Shown here: positions 52,058 through 61,428 of the stretch, piece after piece
How the letters are laid out: every line of letters begins with the position of its first letter
How positions within the stretch are numbered: the stretch's first letter is position 1
From: Gammaproteobacteria bacterium
GTDB lineage: Bacteria > Pseudomonadota > Gammaproteobacteria > Steroidobacterales > Woeseiaceae
DNA length: 64,000 nucleotides
Assembly: GCA_013151645.1 (NCBI GenBank)
Contig: JAADHU010000069.1
Coordinates: 153,088-217,087, forward strand
Direction of reading: 5' to 3'
The notes under the pieces: generated by a model
Seen by the model: only the letters and a program-made list of their open reading frames with translations
Database searches by the model: none
What the model was told of the DNA's origin: nothing
Program-made: the position numbers and the translations under genes

Positions 52058-52345
52058 TCGCGCCTCAGGTGACGCTCCTACAATGATTCTATTGGCACCA
52101 CTGTAGGAGCGTGACCTGACACGCGACCGGGCCCAAGAGGATCGCGCCTCAAGAGCCGCTCCAATAATTGTTCCATTGGCACCACTGTAGGAGCGTGACC
52201 TGACACGCGACCGGGCCCAAGAGGATCGCGCCTCAGGTGACGCTCCAATAATTGTCCTATTGGCACCGCTGTAGGAGCGTGACCTGACACGCGACCCGGC
52301 TCAAGAGAGTCGCATCAAAGATGGCGCTCCAACAAGTGCTTCCCT
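52058..52345. repeat. 84-bp REP-like tandem repeats
   Basis: Units begin at 52058, 52142 and 52226, exactly 84 bases apart, with a degenerate fourth at 52310. Each contains CTGTAGGAGCGTGACCTGAC on one side and a near-complementary TCGCGCCTCAGGTGACGCTC on the other. The RNA or DNA could therefore fold into hairpins, the hallmark of repetitive extragenic palindromes. The array fills the gap between the convergent lpdA and relA genes and may act as a transcription or mRNA-stability barrier. Confidence 0.88.
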
Positions 52346-52376
52346 GCGGGAGAATCTCCCGAATAGCGACCACCGC

Positions 52377-54524
52377 CTAAACTCTTCGTCGTACCGACAT
52401 TACATTGGGCAGTTGCTCCAGACGGTTGATGACACGACTGAGCGCGGCCAGGTCGCTGACCGAAACGCTAAGATCCATGATCGCCTCCATCCGTGTCTTA
52501 TCGGATTTTGTGCGAAGACCCTCCACCGCCACTTTCTCATCGGCGAGCACATTGCTGATATCGCGCAACAATCCGTGTCGGTCGTAAGCCTCGATGGTCA
52601 GGTCCGCCGGATAAGAAGCGTCGCTTGGCGTGCCCCAGCTTACTTCGATGACGCGTTCCGGGTTTGACGCATTCAGATGCAAGAAGTTACCGCAGTCCTC
52701 GCGATGTATGCTGACACCGCGCATGCGCGTGATGTAGCCGACGATGTTTTCAGGCGGCACGGGTCGACAACAGCGTGCGAAGTTACACAGCAGGTCGCCG
52801 ACGCCTTGCACGATGACCTGATCGGCGCTACCGCTCTTCTTCCGTGCTCTGGCCGATTTCCGAAACTCGGTCAGCGGTTCTTTCGGTCGCAGCAATTGCA
52901 CCGCCCGTGCAACGGCTGCGGACGTGACATCGCCGGCACCCAGAGCAACGCACAGCGCCTCGACATTGCCGACTTTCATCGTGCGGGCAATGTCCTCTAA
53001 CGGTATGTCCTTCGCATTAAGTCGATTAAGTTCACGATCGAGAATGTCCCGACCGTGCTTCTGGTTCTGTTCCCTGTCCTGTTGCCGAAACCAGTTGCGT
53101 AATTTCGTTCGGCTACGGGGTGCGGCGAGATAACCCGCTTGAGGATTCAGCCAGTCGCGACTCGGTTGCGCGTGTTTGCCCGTAATGATTTCTATCTTGT
53201 CGCCGTTGTTTATCTTGTACGTCAACGGGACAATGCGGCCATTGACCTTGGCGCCGCGACAGCGATGGCCGACCTGCGTATGTACGTGATAGGCAAAGTC
53301 GAGTGGCGTGGCATTGGCGGTCAGTTCGACCACGTCTCCTTTTGGGCTGAGTGCGTACACGCGATCCTCCAGCACGTCATCACGTATCTGGTCGAGCAGA
53401 TCGCTGTCTCGATTGGCGGGATCGAGAAGTTGGCGTAAGAACTGGATTTTGCGGTCGAACGCCGCCGTGCTCCCGCTGCCTTCTTTGTAACGCCAGTGAG
53501 CGGCAACACCGAGCTCAGCCTGTCGATGCATGTCATGGGTGCGAATCTGTACTTCCAACGTCTTGCCGTTCGGGCCGATGACCGCCGTGTGCAGGGATTT
53601 GTAATCATTCTCTTTGGGGTTCGCGATATAGTCGTCAAACTCGCCGGGCAGGTAGGCCCAGAGTTTGTGCACGACACCGAGGGCCGCATAACACGCGGCG
53701 ACGTCATTGACAAAAACGCGTACCGCCCGGACATCGAAGATTTGCTCGATGCCGCCTTCCTTGCGTTCCATCTTGCGCCAGATGCTGTAGATGTGTTTTG
53801 GTCGACCGCTGATTTCTGCCGAAATGCCTTCCGACTCAAGTTCGGATTGCAATATTGCGCAGACGTCAACGATGAAATTCTCGCGTTCCTTGCGTTTTTC
53901 CTTAAGCGCCTTTGCGATGAAGCGATACTTTGCCGGCTCAAGGTATCGGAACGCCAGGTCTTCGAGCTCCCATTTGAGTTGCCAGACGCCGAGTCGATTC
54001 GCCAGCGGTGCGTAAATTTCCTGCGTTTCGATGGCCAGACGATGTTGTTCGTCCGCCGTGGCTGATTTCGCTTGTCGAATTCGCTGCAGTTGTTCCGCGA
54101 TTCGAATCAGAACCAGGCGCGGATCTGATGCGACCGAGAGGAGCATCTTGCGCAGTGTTTCGGATTGTTGCGACGCCAGTGCTTCGCCGGGTTGCCAGTC
54201 GTCGGACAACGTGAAACGGCCCAGTTGCACCAGCTTATCAGTGAGATCCTGCAATCCAGCCACCGGTGTGTCGCCAAGGTCATTCATCCCGGCGGCGTCG
54301 TCACGCATCAGCGGATAGAGCAGGACAGTGGCCTGCAATTGGGCGGACAAATCGAGCGGCTGTACGATCTCCAGGATAGCTTCACCCTCGGCTCTGGCGG
54401 CTTGTGTTGCATCATTTTCAGGCAGCCGCTGAAGAAACTGTCGCGCATCAGCGACGATCCCTTCCTGTTCGACGTTTTTAGCCTGTTTTTCGTGGTCGGT
54501 ACTGGCCATGTTGCCTGTTTTCAT
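52377..54524 (-). CDS. relA: RelA-type (p)ppGpp synthetase
   Basis: Ribosome-associated synthetase of the stringent-response alarmone. The N-terminal pseudo-hydrolase (HD) region lacks the HD metal motif, as in RelA. The synthetase domain includes GRPKHIYSIWRKMERKEGGI and FDVRAVRVFVND. The EFDDYIANPKENDYKSLHTA stretch carries the EFDD motif typical of synthetase-only RelA rather than RFKD of bifunctional enzymes. The catalytic core closes with VQIRTHDMHRQAELGVAAHW. TGS (ALSPKGDVVELTANATPLDF), the zinc-finger/CC segment (FARCCRPVPPENIVGYITR) and ACT domain follow. Length 715. It starts either at 54524 or at the second ATG at 54509. SpoT is not in this window. Confidence 0.95.
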   Translation of the reverse strand: MKTGNMASTDHEKQAKNVEQEGIVADARQFLQRLPENDATQAARAEGEAILEIVQPLDLSAQLQATVLLYPLMRDDAAGMNDLGDTPVAGLQDLTDKLVQLGRFTLSDDWQPGEALASQQSETLRKMLLSVASDPRLVLIRIAEQLQRIRQAKSATADEQHRLAIETQEIYAPLANRLGVWQLKWELEDLAFRYLEPAKYRFIAKALKEKRKERENFIVDVCAILQSELESEGISAEISGRPKHIYSIWRKMERKEGGIEQIFDVRAVRVFVNDVAACYAALGVVHKLWAYLPGEFDDYIANPKENDYKSLHTAVIGPNGKTLEVQIRTHDMHRQAELGVAAHWRYKEGSGSTAAFDRKIQFLRQLLDPANRDSDLLDQIRDDVLEDRVYALSPKGDVVELTANATPLDFAYHVHTQVGHRCRGAKVNGRIVPLTYKINNGDKIEIITGKHAQPSRDWLNPQAGYLAAPRSRTKLRNWFRQQDREQNQKHGRDILDRELNRLNAKDIPLEDIARTMKVGNVEALCVALGAGDVTSAAVARAVQLLRPKEPLTEFRKSARARKKSGSADQVIVQGVGDLLCNFARCCRPVPPENIVGYITRMRGVSIHREDCGNFLHLNASNPERVIEVSWGTPSDASYPADLTIEAYDRHGLLRDISNVLADEKVAVEGLRTKSDKTRMEAIMDLSVSVSDLAALSRVINRLEQLPNVMSVRRRV

Positions 54525-54672
54525 TGATGTGTCGTGACGCGATAACCGGTATCATACGCCCTGATTTTCGCAGGCGTCGTGTCAGGCGAAATGTTTCATT
54601 GCGGGAAGCGGCCCGGACACCTCGGCCACCGCTTCGCAACGTTCGGCATTCTCAGGAGTTATTGACGAAACC

Positions 54673-55422
54673 ATGGCGGGTCACAGTAAGTGGGCGAACA
54701 TTCAGCACCGTAAGGGTGCTCAGGACAAGAAGCGCGGCAAGCTGTTCACGAAGCTGATCCGCGAAATCACGATTGCGGCCCGAGTGGCCGGGGGCGACCT
54801 GGCGGCGAATCCGCGGCTTCGACTGGCTGTCGACAAGGCCAAGGGGCAGAGTATGCCCAAGGACAACATTGAACGTGCCATCAAACGCGGCTCGGGCGAC
54901 CTCGACGGCGCCGACTATCATGAGATTCGCTATGAAGGCTACGGTCCCGGCGGAACGGCCGTCATGGTGGACTGCATGACGGACAACAAGAACCGCTCGG
55001 TCGCGGACGTACGCCATGCGTTTTCCAAGTTCGGTGGGAATCTGGGTGCCGACGGCTCCGTCAATTACCTGTTCAATCACGTCGGATTCCTCGCCTATCC
55101 GGCCGGCAGCGACGAGGAAACCATCATGGAGGCGGCCATTGATGCCGGGGCTGAAGACGTCATCGTCGACGACGATCAGTCCATCGAAGTATTGACCGAG
55201 CCGACCGAGTACGAGGCGGTACTGGAAAAAATGCGGGCGGCCGGGTTCGAGCCGGAAAGCAGCGACCTGACCATGCGTGCCACAACCAGTTCGACGCTGG
55301 ATATCAAGGCGGCCACCTCGATGATCAAGATGCTCGAAATGCTCGAGGATCTCGACGATGTACAGAATGTTTACAGCAATGCGGACATCAGCGAAGAAGT
55401 GCTTGCCAAAATTGAGATCTGA
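54673..55422 (+). CDS. yebC: YebC/PmpR-family protein
   Basis: Conserved 249-residue protein; members act in transcriptional regulation and, by more recent evidence, in rescuing polyproline-stalled ribosomes. It opens MAGHSKWANIQHRKGAQDKK, the family hallmark, and continues FTKLIREITIAARVAGGDLA, DNIERAIKRGSGD and GPGGTAVMVDCMTDNKNR. The stop TGA overlaps the start region of ruvC, giving the usual yebC-ruvCAB order. Confidence 0.96.
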   Translation: MAGHSKWANIQHRKGAQDKKRGKLFTKLIREITIAARVAGGDLAANPRLRLAVDKAKGQSMPKDNIERAIKRGSGDLDGADYHEIRYEGYGPGGTAVMVDCMTDNKNRSVADVRHAFSKFGGNLGADGSVNYLFNHVGFLAYPAGSDEETIMEAAIDAGAEDVIVDDDQSIEVLTEPTEYEAVLEKMRAAGFEPESSDLTMRATTSSTLDIKAATSMIKMLEMLEDLDDVQNVYSNADISEEVLAKIEI

Positions 55423-55423
55423 T

Positions 55424-56179
55424 GTGGACAATAGACAACGCATACTGGGTATCGATCCGGGTTCCCGTCTGACCGGATTCGGCGTGCTGGATTTCGTCTC
55501 GGATCATGCGGTCTATGTCGCCAGCGGTTCGATCAGGAGCATTAAAGGGGATTTTTCCGAGCGGCTGAAAGCAATCTATAACGCGGTCAGCGAGTTGGTC
55601 GTTGAGTATCAGCCCGACGTGGTCGCCGTTGAGAGCGTATTCGTGCACAAGAACCCCGGCAGCGCGTTGAAACTCGGTCATGCGAGATCGGCGGCGATCT
55701 GCGCGACCTTTCAAAGCGATGCCGTGGTTCATGAGTACGCACCGCGAGAGATAAAGCTCGCCGTGGTTGGCACCGGGGCCGCCAGCAAAGAACAGGTCCA
55801 GCACATGGTCGTCACCATCCTCCGGCTTGAGGGATCGCCGTCACCGGACGCCGCCGATGCACTGGCAACGGCATTGTGTCATGGACATCAACGGCGACTT
55901 GGTGCCCGTCTGACTGAACGTGCTGCCACGGCGGGCCGCCGCGATGATCGCTTCGCTGCGAGGACGGCTGGCTTACAAGCAAGCCCCGCAGATCGTCATC
56001 GAATGTGCCGGCGTCGGTTACGCCGTCGAAACGCCGATGTCGACTTTCCTGGAGTTACCGGCCATCGGCGCGGACGTGTTCTTGCACACGCATTTGCTGG
56101 TACGGGAAGACGCCCATACCCTGTACGGGTTTTCGCAGGAGGCGGAGCGTTGGCTGTTTCGTACCGTGCTGAAGATTAG
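55424..56179 (+). CDS. ruvC: Holliday-junction resolvase RuvC, with an unusual C-terminal extension
   Basis: Endonuclease resolving Holliday junctions. The GTG start at 55424 directly follows the yebC stop; the family start RILGIDPGSRLTGFGVLDF comes straight after it. Catalytic acidic residues: the aspartate in GIDPGS, the glutamate in VVAVESVFVHKNPGSALKLG, and the D-D pair in SPDAADALATALCHGHQRRL. RuvC proteins usually end here, at about 165-180 residues. This frame continues to 251, overlapping the ruvA frame by 236 bases with arginine-rich read-through unrelated to RuvC. A lost stop codon or a base-call frameshift would explain it; the core is intact. Confidence 0.88.
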   Translation: MDNRQRILGIDPGSRLTGFGVLDFVSDHAVYVASGSIRSIKGDFSERLKAIYNAVSELVVEYQPDVVAVESVFVHKNPGSALKLGHARSAAICATFQSDAVVHEYAPREIKLAVVGTGAASKEQVQHMVVTILRLEGSPSPDAADALATALCHGHQRRLGARLTERAATAGRRDDRFAARTAGLQASPADRHRMCRRRLRRRNADVDFPGVTGHRRGRVLAHAFAGTGRRPYPVRVFAGGGALAVSYRAED

Positions 56180-56534
56180 TGGTGTTGGCGCAAAAATGGG
56201 ACTTGGGATTTTGTCCGCAATGAGCGTCAAGGATTTCGCGCGTTGTGTGCAACACGAAGACGCCGCGATGCTCGTCAAGATACCCGGGGTCGGCAAGAAA
56301 ACTGCCGAGCGTCTCATCATCGAAATGCGCGATCGAGTGAAGGATGTTGCCATTACCACGGTAGTGCCTGTGCGGCAATCCGGTGAAGTGGATGCGCGTG
56401 GCGAGGCATTCGATGCTTTGGTGTCTCTGGGCTACAAACCCGCCGAGGTAAAGCATTTGCTGGCCACTACGGAGACGGATGATTTGTCGGCGGAAGACAT
56501 TATTCGGCGGGCACTAAAACAGGCGGTGCACTAA
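55944..56534 (+). CDS. ruvA: Holliday-junction branch-migration subunit RuvA
   Basis: Tetrameric DNA-junction binding protein working with RuvB. The start at 55944 gives [20 protein letters not shown], the expected opening. The N-terminal OB fold runs to about residue 64. Tandem helix-hairpin-helix motifs follow ([40 protein letters not shown]), and the flexible RuvB-interaction domain ends [15 protein letters not shown]. Length 196 aa is standard. It overlaps the extended ruvC frame and is two bases upstream of ruvB. Confidence 0.95.
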   Translation: MIASLRGRLAYKQAPQIVIECAGVGYAVETPMSTFLELPAIGADVFLHTHLLVREDAHTLYGFSQEAERWLFRTVLKISGVGAKMGLGILSAMSVKDFARCVQHEDAAMLVKIPGVGKKTAERLIIEMRDRVKDVAITTVVPVRQSGEVDARGEAFDALVSLGYKPAEVKHLLATTETDDLSAEDIIRRALKQAVH

Positions 56535-56536
56535 CC

Positions 56537-57586
56537 ATGGCGGAAATAGAGCATGATCGGCTCACCAGCGCAGTGCCGAGAGAGGGCGAACAGGTACTTG
56601 ATCGTGCCATTCGTCCAAAGACACTCGCAGACTACGGTGGCCAGCCTGCCGTTCGCCAGCAAATGGAGATTTTTATTTCCGCGGCGCGAAACCGTCAGGA
56701 AGCGCTTGACCATGTGCTTATTTTCGGTCCGCCCGGTCTCGGCAAGACGACACTCGCGCATATCGTTGCCAACGAAATGCAGGTCAATCTGCGCCAGACG
56801 TCCGGTCCGGTGCTGGAACGACCGGGGGACCTGGCTGCATTGCTGACCAATCTCGAGCCCAACGACGTATTGTTCGTTGACGAAATTCATCGTCTCGGGC
56901 CGATTGTCGAAGAAGTGCTTTATCCCGCAATGGAAGACTTCCAGCTCGACATCATGATCGGGGAGGGCCCTGCTGCGCGTTCCATCAAGCTCGATGTGCC
57001 GCCGTTTACACTGGTGGGTGCCACGACCCGGGCGGGGCTTTTGACCTCGCCGCTGCGCGATCGCTTCGGCATCGTGCAGCGTCTCGAGTTTTATTCCAGC
57101 AGCGATCTTGAGGCGATTACGATGCGCTCGGCCGGGATTCTCAAGCTGCCGATTGAGGCCGCCGGCGCCCGGGAGATTGCACGCCGGTCGCGCGGCACGC
57201 CACGTATCGTAAACCGCCTGCTTCGTCGTGTGCGTGATTTTGCTGAAGTGAAGGGTGACGGTGTGATTTCAGGCCACGTTGCCATTCGTGCGATGGATAT
57301 GCTCGAGGTGGATCCGAACGGTTTCGACGCCATGGATCGACGCCTGTTGTTAACCATTATCGAAAAGTTCGATGGTGGGCCTGTTGGAGTTGAAAGCTTG
57401 TCGGCGGCCGTCGGTGAGGAGCGCGGTACGATTGAAGATGTATTGGAGCCGTATCTTATTCAACAGGGCTTCATGATGCGTACGGCACGCGGTCGCGTAG
57501 CGACCAAGAATGCCTACCTGCATTTCGGTTTGACGCCACCGGAGCGCGAAAGCACGCCCGAACGGCCAATGTTCGATGCGTCGTGA
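56537..57586 (+). CDS. ruvB: Holliday-junction DNA helicase RuvB
   Basis: AAA+ hexameric motor of branch migration. Length 349. Motifs: [20 protein letters not shown] (Walker A), [20 protein letters not shown] (Walker B), [20 protein letters not shown] (sensor 1 and beta-hairpin region), and [20 protein letters not shown] (sensor 2). A winged-helix C-terminal domain follows. It begins two bases after ruvA and ends overlapping ybgC by 11 bases, so translation is coupled. Confidence 0.97.
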   Translation: MAEIEHDRLTSAVPREGEQVLDRAIRPKTLADYGGQPAVRQQMEIFISAARNRQEALDHVLIFGPPGLGKTTLAHIVANEMQVNLRQTSGPVLERPGDLAALLTNLEPNDVLFVDEIHRLGPIVEEVLYPAMEDFQLDIMIGEGPAARSIKLDVPPFTLVGATTRAGLLTSPLRDRFGIVQRLEFYSSSDLEAITMRSAGILKLPIEAAGAREIARRSRGTPRIVNRLLRRVRDFAEVKGDGVISGHVAIRAMDMLEVDPNGFDAMDRRLLLTIIEKFDGGPVGVESLSAAVGEERGTIEDVLEPYLIQQGFMMRTARGRVATKNAYLHFGLTPPERESTPERPMFDAS

Positions 57587-58016
57587 GCGCGACGCATTGA
57601 CTGAGGCTGCAAGAACCGCTCCGTTTTCATGGCCGGTCCGTGTCTACTACGAGGACACGGACGCACAGGCGTTGGTCTACTACGCAAATTACTTCAAATT
57701 TATGGAACGCGCCCGTACGGAGTGGATCAGATCACTCGGTATAGAGCAGGATGTTCTCTTGCGAGAGCAGCGGCGCATGTTCGTCGTTGTGGACACGACC
57801 GCCGAGTTCCTGGTGCCCGCGAAGTTCAACGACGAGTTGATGGTAACCGCAGGCTTGCTCAGCCAGGGTCGTGCGAGTTTTTTGATTGAACAGCATATAT
57901 TTCGAAACAGTCTGGATGGCGAATTGCTTTGTCGAGGCCAGGTTCGGGCGGCGTTTCTGAACGCCGACACGCTCAAGCCCGCACGGTTGCCGGATTCACT
58001 CTTTAAGGACCACTGA
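57576..58016 (+). CDS. ybgC: Tol-Pal-associated acyl-CoA thioesterase
   Basis: Hot-dog-fold thioesterase, the usual first gene of the tol-pal cluster. The start overlaps ruvB by 11 bases. [20 protein letters not shown] is the catalytic signature, with the conserved acidic D in EDTDA; a tyrosine stands where some members have histidine. [20 protein letters not shown] continues the family pattern, and the 146-residue length fits. Substrate acyl chain is not determinable. Confidence 0.93.
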   Translation: MRRERDALTEAARTAPFSWPVRVYYEDTDAQALVYYANYFKFMERARTEWIRSLGIEQDVLLREQRRMFVVVDTTAEFLVPAKFNDELMVTAGLLSQGRASFLIEQHIFRNSLDGELLCRGQVRAAFLNADTLKPARLPDSLFKDH

Positions 58017-58018
58017 TT

Positions 58019-58702
58019 ATGACCGTTGATATGTCGTTACTGACACTCATAATGAACGCAAGCATCGTCGTAAAAATTGTGATGCTCGGATTGTTGCTGG
58101 CATCCTTTGTCTCGTGGAGCATCATTTTCACCAAGCGCCGTTTGATCCGGCGCACCAAGGCGGCGTCAGACGAGTTCGAAGCCAGTTTCTGGTCGGGCGG
58201 TGACCTGAATACCCTGTATCGCAGCGCGGGCCGGCAAAAGGACGGCACCCTGGGAATGGCCAGCATTTTTGAAGCCGGGTTTCGTGAGTTCAGTCGGCTC
58301 ACAGGACAAGACGACACCCAGCCCGACAAGGTCGTGGAAGAATGCCGACGCGCCATGCGGGTCGCATTGATGCGTGAAGTGGATCGTCTTGAGTTGAGTC
58401 TGGCCACGCTGGCAACCATTGGCTCGACCAGCCCGTACGTGGGCTTGTTCGGCACCGTTATCGGCATCATGAATTCCTTTCGAATGCTGGCGGGTATGCA
58501 GACGGCAACGCTGGGAGTGGTTGCGCCGGGTATCGCGGAAGCGCTAATCGCGACCGCTATGGGATTGTTTGCGGCGATACCCGCCGTGATCGCCTACAAC
58601 AACTACGCCGACAAAGTCGTGCGTCTTGAAATCCGTTACGACAGCTTTATGGAGGAATTCACCAGCATTCTGCAGCGTCATGCGCGCAAGAAGGTGGCGT
58701 GA
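58019..58702 (+). CDS. tolQ: Tol-Pal system proton channel subunit TolQ
   Basis: Inner-membrane protein of the Tol-Pal cell-envelope complex, forming with TolR the proton-driven motor that powers TolA. Three helices: near residues 13-35 (SIVVKIVMLGLLLASFVSWS), then two after the large cytoplasmic loop (STSPYVGLFGTVIGIMNSFR, where the conserved threonine lies; and LIATAMGLFAAIPAVIAYNN). Length 227 normal. It begins two bases after ybgC. Confidence 0.96.
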   Translation: MTVDMSLLTLIMNASIVVKIVMLGLLLASFVSWSIIFTKRRLIRRTKAASDEFEASFWSGGDLNTLYRSAGRQKDGTLGMASIFEAGFREFSRLTGQDDTQPDKVVEECRRAMRVALMREVDRLELSLATLATIGSTSPYVGLFGTVIGIMNSFRMLAGMQTATLGVVAPGIAEALIATAMGLFAAIPAVIAYNNYADKVVRLEIRYDSFMEEFTSILQRHARKKVA

Positions 58703-58703
58703 C

Positions 58704-59147
58704 ATGGAGACCTCGATAAGAAAACGAAAATTGATGGCAGAGATCAACGTCGTGCCCTATATCGATGTGATGCTTGTGCTGCTGATTATATTCATGGTGA
58801 CGGCACCCTTGCTGACGCAGGGCATCAAGGTTGAGTTGCCAAAGGCGGGTGCGGAGCCGATCGCCGATATGCCGGACCGGCCACCGCTGGTTCTCAGCGT
58901 TGACGCCAGCGGCAATCTGTACATCGACGTTGGCGATGGCGAGGACGAACCGAAGACGGCCAGCGAAATCGTGGCGAGGACCCGGGCCGTGCTTAAGCAG
59001 CAACCCACTACGCCGGTGCTTATCAAGGCAGATCGTGCGGTCCCTTATGGCAACGTTGTGGGAGCGATGGTGCTTTTGCAGCAAGGCGGTGCAGACACGG
59101 TCGGGTTTGTCACGGATCCGCTGGATAGCTACCCGGTACCCGAGTAG
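58704..59147 (+). CDS. tolR: Tol-Pal system proton channel subunit TolR
   Basis: Single-pass partner of TolQ. The ATG at 58704, two bases after the tolQ stop, yields 147 residues. The membrane helix NVVPYIDVMLVLLIIFMVTA contains the functional aspartate, and the periplasmic domain (DKRAVPYGNVVGAMVLL-type ending) is conserved. It resembles ExbD, but position fixes it as TolR. Confidence 0.95.
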   Translation: METSIRKRKLMAEINVVPYIDVMLVLLIIFMVTAPLLTQGIKVELPKAGAEPIADMPDRPPLVLSVDASGNLYIDVGDGEDEPKTASEIVARTRAVLKQQPTTPVLIKADRAVPYGNVVGAMVLLQQGGADTVGFVTDPLDSYPVPE

Positions 59148-59164
59148 GCGAGTTACCCAGGCGC

Positions 59165-59977
59165 ATGCGTGAAAATTTCAAGATTATTCCCGTATTGCTC
59201 GCCGGCATCCTGCATGCGGCGATTTTTGCCGGCATGGTGTTCGCGTATGACTGGTCAAGTCCGGTGTTGCCGGCCGTGCCGCTCGCCATTAAGGGGACGC
59301 TTGTTTTGGAGGACAGTCTGGCGGAAATCCCGCCGGTTATAGAGGAAGTGATCGAGCCGGAACCTGTGCCGGAACCGGAAGTAGACAATTCGGACCAGCT
59401 TCGAATTGAAGCCGAGGAAAAGAAGCGACAGGACGATCTACGCCTGGAGCGCGAAAGAATCTCACGAGAAGAAGAAGCCGAACGGCAGCGAAAGCGTGCC
59501 GACGAAAAGGAACGCAAGCGGCGCGAGGAAGCCGAAATCGAGAAAAGGCGCCTGGAAGCAGAACGCAAGCGGCAGGCGGACATGGAGCGCCAACGAATCG
59601 AGAATGAGCGCAAGCGTGAAGAGGCGCTTGAAGCGGAGCGCCAACGTCTGCGCGAGCAGGAGCTTACAGCCGAGCAAAACCGTATTGATGCGAGAAATGC
59701 GAGTGCGCAGGCGCGATACGTCTATGCGATTACGGAAAAAATTACCCGAAACTGGATACCGCCAGCGAGTTCGGTACAGGGTTTGAGTTGCCTGGTATCT
59801 GTGCGACAGTTAGCCGGTGGCGACGTGATGAGTGTGGATATCAAACGTTGCAACGGCGACGAAGCGGTGAAACGTTCGATCGAGGCCGCGGTTAAAAAGG
59901 CGTCGCCCTTGCCGCTGCCGGACGACCCGAAATTATTTGACCGAAACTTGCTATTCGAATTTGAACCGACAGAATAG
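59165..59977 (+). CDS. tolA: Tol-Pal system protein TolA
   Basis: Periplasm-spanning protein linking the TolQR motor to TolB/Pal. The N-terminal helix (IPVLLAGILHAAIFAGMVFA) anchors it. A long Arg/Lys/Glu coiled-coil domain covers about residues 75-180 (ERERISREEEAERQRKR, and further repeats). A globular C-terminal domain contains YAITEKITRNWIPPASSVQG and ends with the family strand LLFEFEPTE. At 270 residues it is a shorter member. Confidence 0.93.
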   Translation: MRENFKIIPVLLAGILHAAIFAGMVFAYDWSSPVLPAVPLAIKGTLVLEDSLAEIPPVIEEVIEPEPVPEPEVDNSDQLRIEAEEKKRQDDLRLERERISREEEAERQRKRADEKERKRREEAEIEKRRLEAERKRQADMERQRIENERKREEALEAERQRLREQELTAEQNRIDARNASAQARYVYAITEKITRNWIPPASSVQGLSCLVSVRQLAGGDVMSVDIKRCNGDEAVKRSIEAAVKKASPLPLPDDPKLFDRNLLFEFEPTE

Positions 59978-59988
59978 AGTCCGACGAC

Positions 59989-61317
59989 ATGAACAGGATG
60001 CGATTAATGCTCACATTGCTGAGAAACTTTCTATTGACGCTGTCTGCCGCACTGTTAGTGGCAGCGCCGGCAACAGCGGAACTAACGATCCGGATCACCG
60101 ACTACGCCGGCAAACAAACACCGGTGGCGGTCGTGCCGTTCGCCTACGATGGAGCGGGTGCGGACGTTCCGCTGGATGTCTCCAGCGTCATTGCCGCTGA
60201 TTTGCGTCGCAGCGGACGGTTTGCACCGATTGACGAGGGCGATATGTTGCAAAAGCCGACTTCCGGCGCGGATGTCGACTTCAGTGACTGGTCTATTCTG
60301 GGTGTCGAAGCAGTGGTTATTGGACGGGTTACGCAGACTGGCGCAAATGTGTTCAGTGTCCAGTTTCAATTATTCGACGTTTTTCGGGGTGTTCAGCTGG
60401 TTGGTTATCGAATGCCGGCCAGTCGTGGCACGATTCGCCGCGTTGCACATCGGCTGGCGGATATGATTTATGAGAAGCTGACCGGTATCCAGGGAGTGTT
60501 CGCGACGCAGGTTGCCTACGTGACGGCGCAAGGCGAGGGCGATGATCGACTGTACTCAGTCGTTGTCTCCGACGCGGACGGCGAGAATGAACATACCATC
60601 ATGGAATCGGCGGACCCGATCATGTCGCCAGCCTGGTCGCCGGACAGTCGTCAACTCGCCTATGTATCCTTTGAAAACAACGTCTCGTCAATTTTTGTGC
60701 AGACCCTGCGTACCGGAAACCGCATCAAGGTGTCGAGCAAGGCCGGCATTAACGGTGCGCCCGCTTTCTCGCCGGACGGCCGCAAACTGGTATTGACGCT
60801 CGGTGGTGCAGACGGAAATCTGGATATCAATGTTCTGGACCTCAAGACGCGGAAGTTAACCCGACTGACCACCAATCGGGCCATTGATACCGAAGGGACC
60901 TGGTCACCGGACGGCTCCACTGTCTACTTCACCTCGGACCGCAGCGGCGGTCCTCAGGTCTACAAAGTGCCTTCTAACGGCGGCAGGCCGGAACGCGTGA
61001 CATTTGACGGCAGCTACAACGCGCGGCCCAGACTGTCGCCGGACGGGAAAAAACTGGCGCTGGTTCATCTGGACCGAGGTAACTATCGGATTGCAGTAAT
61101 GGACCTGGAACGCAAAGACCTGTTGATATTGTCGACGGGCCGTCAGGACGAGTCGCCAAGTTTCGCACCAAACAGTGATACCCTTATTTACGCTACGCGA
61201 GTGGGCCGCAACGGGGTGCTGGAAACGGTGAGCGCCGACGGCCTGGTGCGACAGAGACTGGCGGCGGGACGCGGTGACGTTCGTGAACCGGTGTGGTCGC
61301 CGTTCGCTCGTTTTTAG
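59989..61317 (+). CDS. tolB: Tol-Pal system beta-propeller TolB
   Basis: Periplasmic protein with N-terminal Pal/TolA-interacting domain and a C-terminal six-bladed propeller. The signal peptide spans about the first 28 residues (LRNFLLTLSAALLVAAPATA). Mature start is ELTIRITDYAGKQTPVAVVP. Repeats are visible as the recurring SPAWSPDSRQLAYVSFE, APAFSPDGRKLVLTLGG and GTWSPDGSTVYFTSDRSGGP pattern. Length 442 aa, full. It is 11 bases after tolA. Confidence 0.97.
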   Translation: MNRMRLMLTLLRNFLLTLSAALLVAAPATAELTIRITDYAGKQTPVAVVPFAYDGAGADVPLDVSSVIAADLRRSGRFAPIDEGDMLQKPTSGADVDFSDWSILGVEAVVIGRVTQTGANVFSVQFQLFDVFRGVQLVGYRMPASRGTIRRVAHRLADMIYEKLTGIQGVFATQVAYVTAQGEGDDRLYSVVVSDADGENEHTIMESADPIMSPAWSPDSRQLAYVSFENNVSSIFVQTLRTGNRIKVSSKAGINGAPAFSPDGRKLVLTLGGADGNLDINVLDLKTRKLTRLTTNRAIDTEGTWSPDGSTVYFTSDRSGGPQVYKVPSNGGRPERVTFDGSYNARPRLSPDGKKLALVHLDRGNYRIAVMDLERKDLLILSTGRQDESPSFAPNSDTLIYATRVGRNGVLETVSADGLVRQRLAAGRGDVREPVWSPFARF

Positions 61318-61319
61318 GT

Positions 61320-61428
61320 GCGTCAGAAAAATCGAATTCGAATTAACATTAGTTAATAACATATTGAAAATTAAAGTATAAACAACTTTTAAACTTAACT
61401 CGGTTGGGCAACCGATAAGGATATTGAC
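61320..61428. promoter_or_regulatory. AT-rich leader before pal
   Basis: A sharply AT-rich tract of about 90 bases, rare in this GC-rich window, sits between tolB and pal. It includes TTAACATTAGTTAATAACAT and ends in AAGGA just before the pal ATG. It probably holds an independent promoter for pal, letting this abundant lipoprotein be made above tolB level. The exact -10/-35 cannot be fixed. Confidence 0.5.

Noticed and set aside
52078..52290. Minus-strand frame encoding a 28-residue repeat protein
   Set aside because: It is produced by the 84-bp REP-like array, whose period happens to be a multiple of three; the palindromic noncoding array explains it better.
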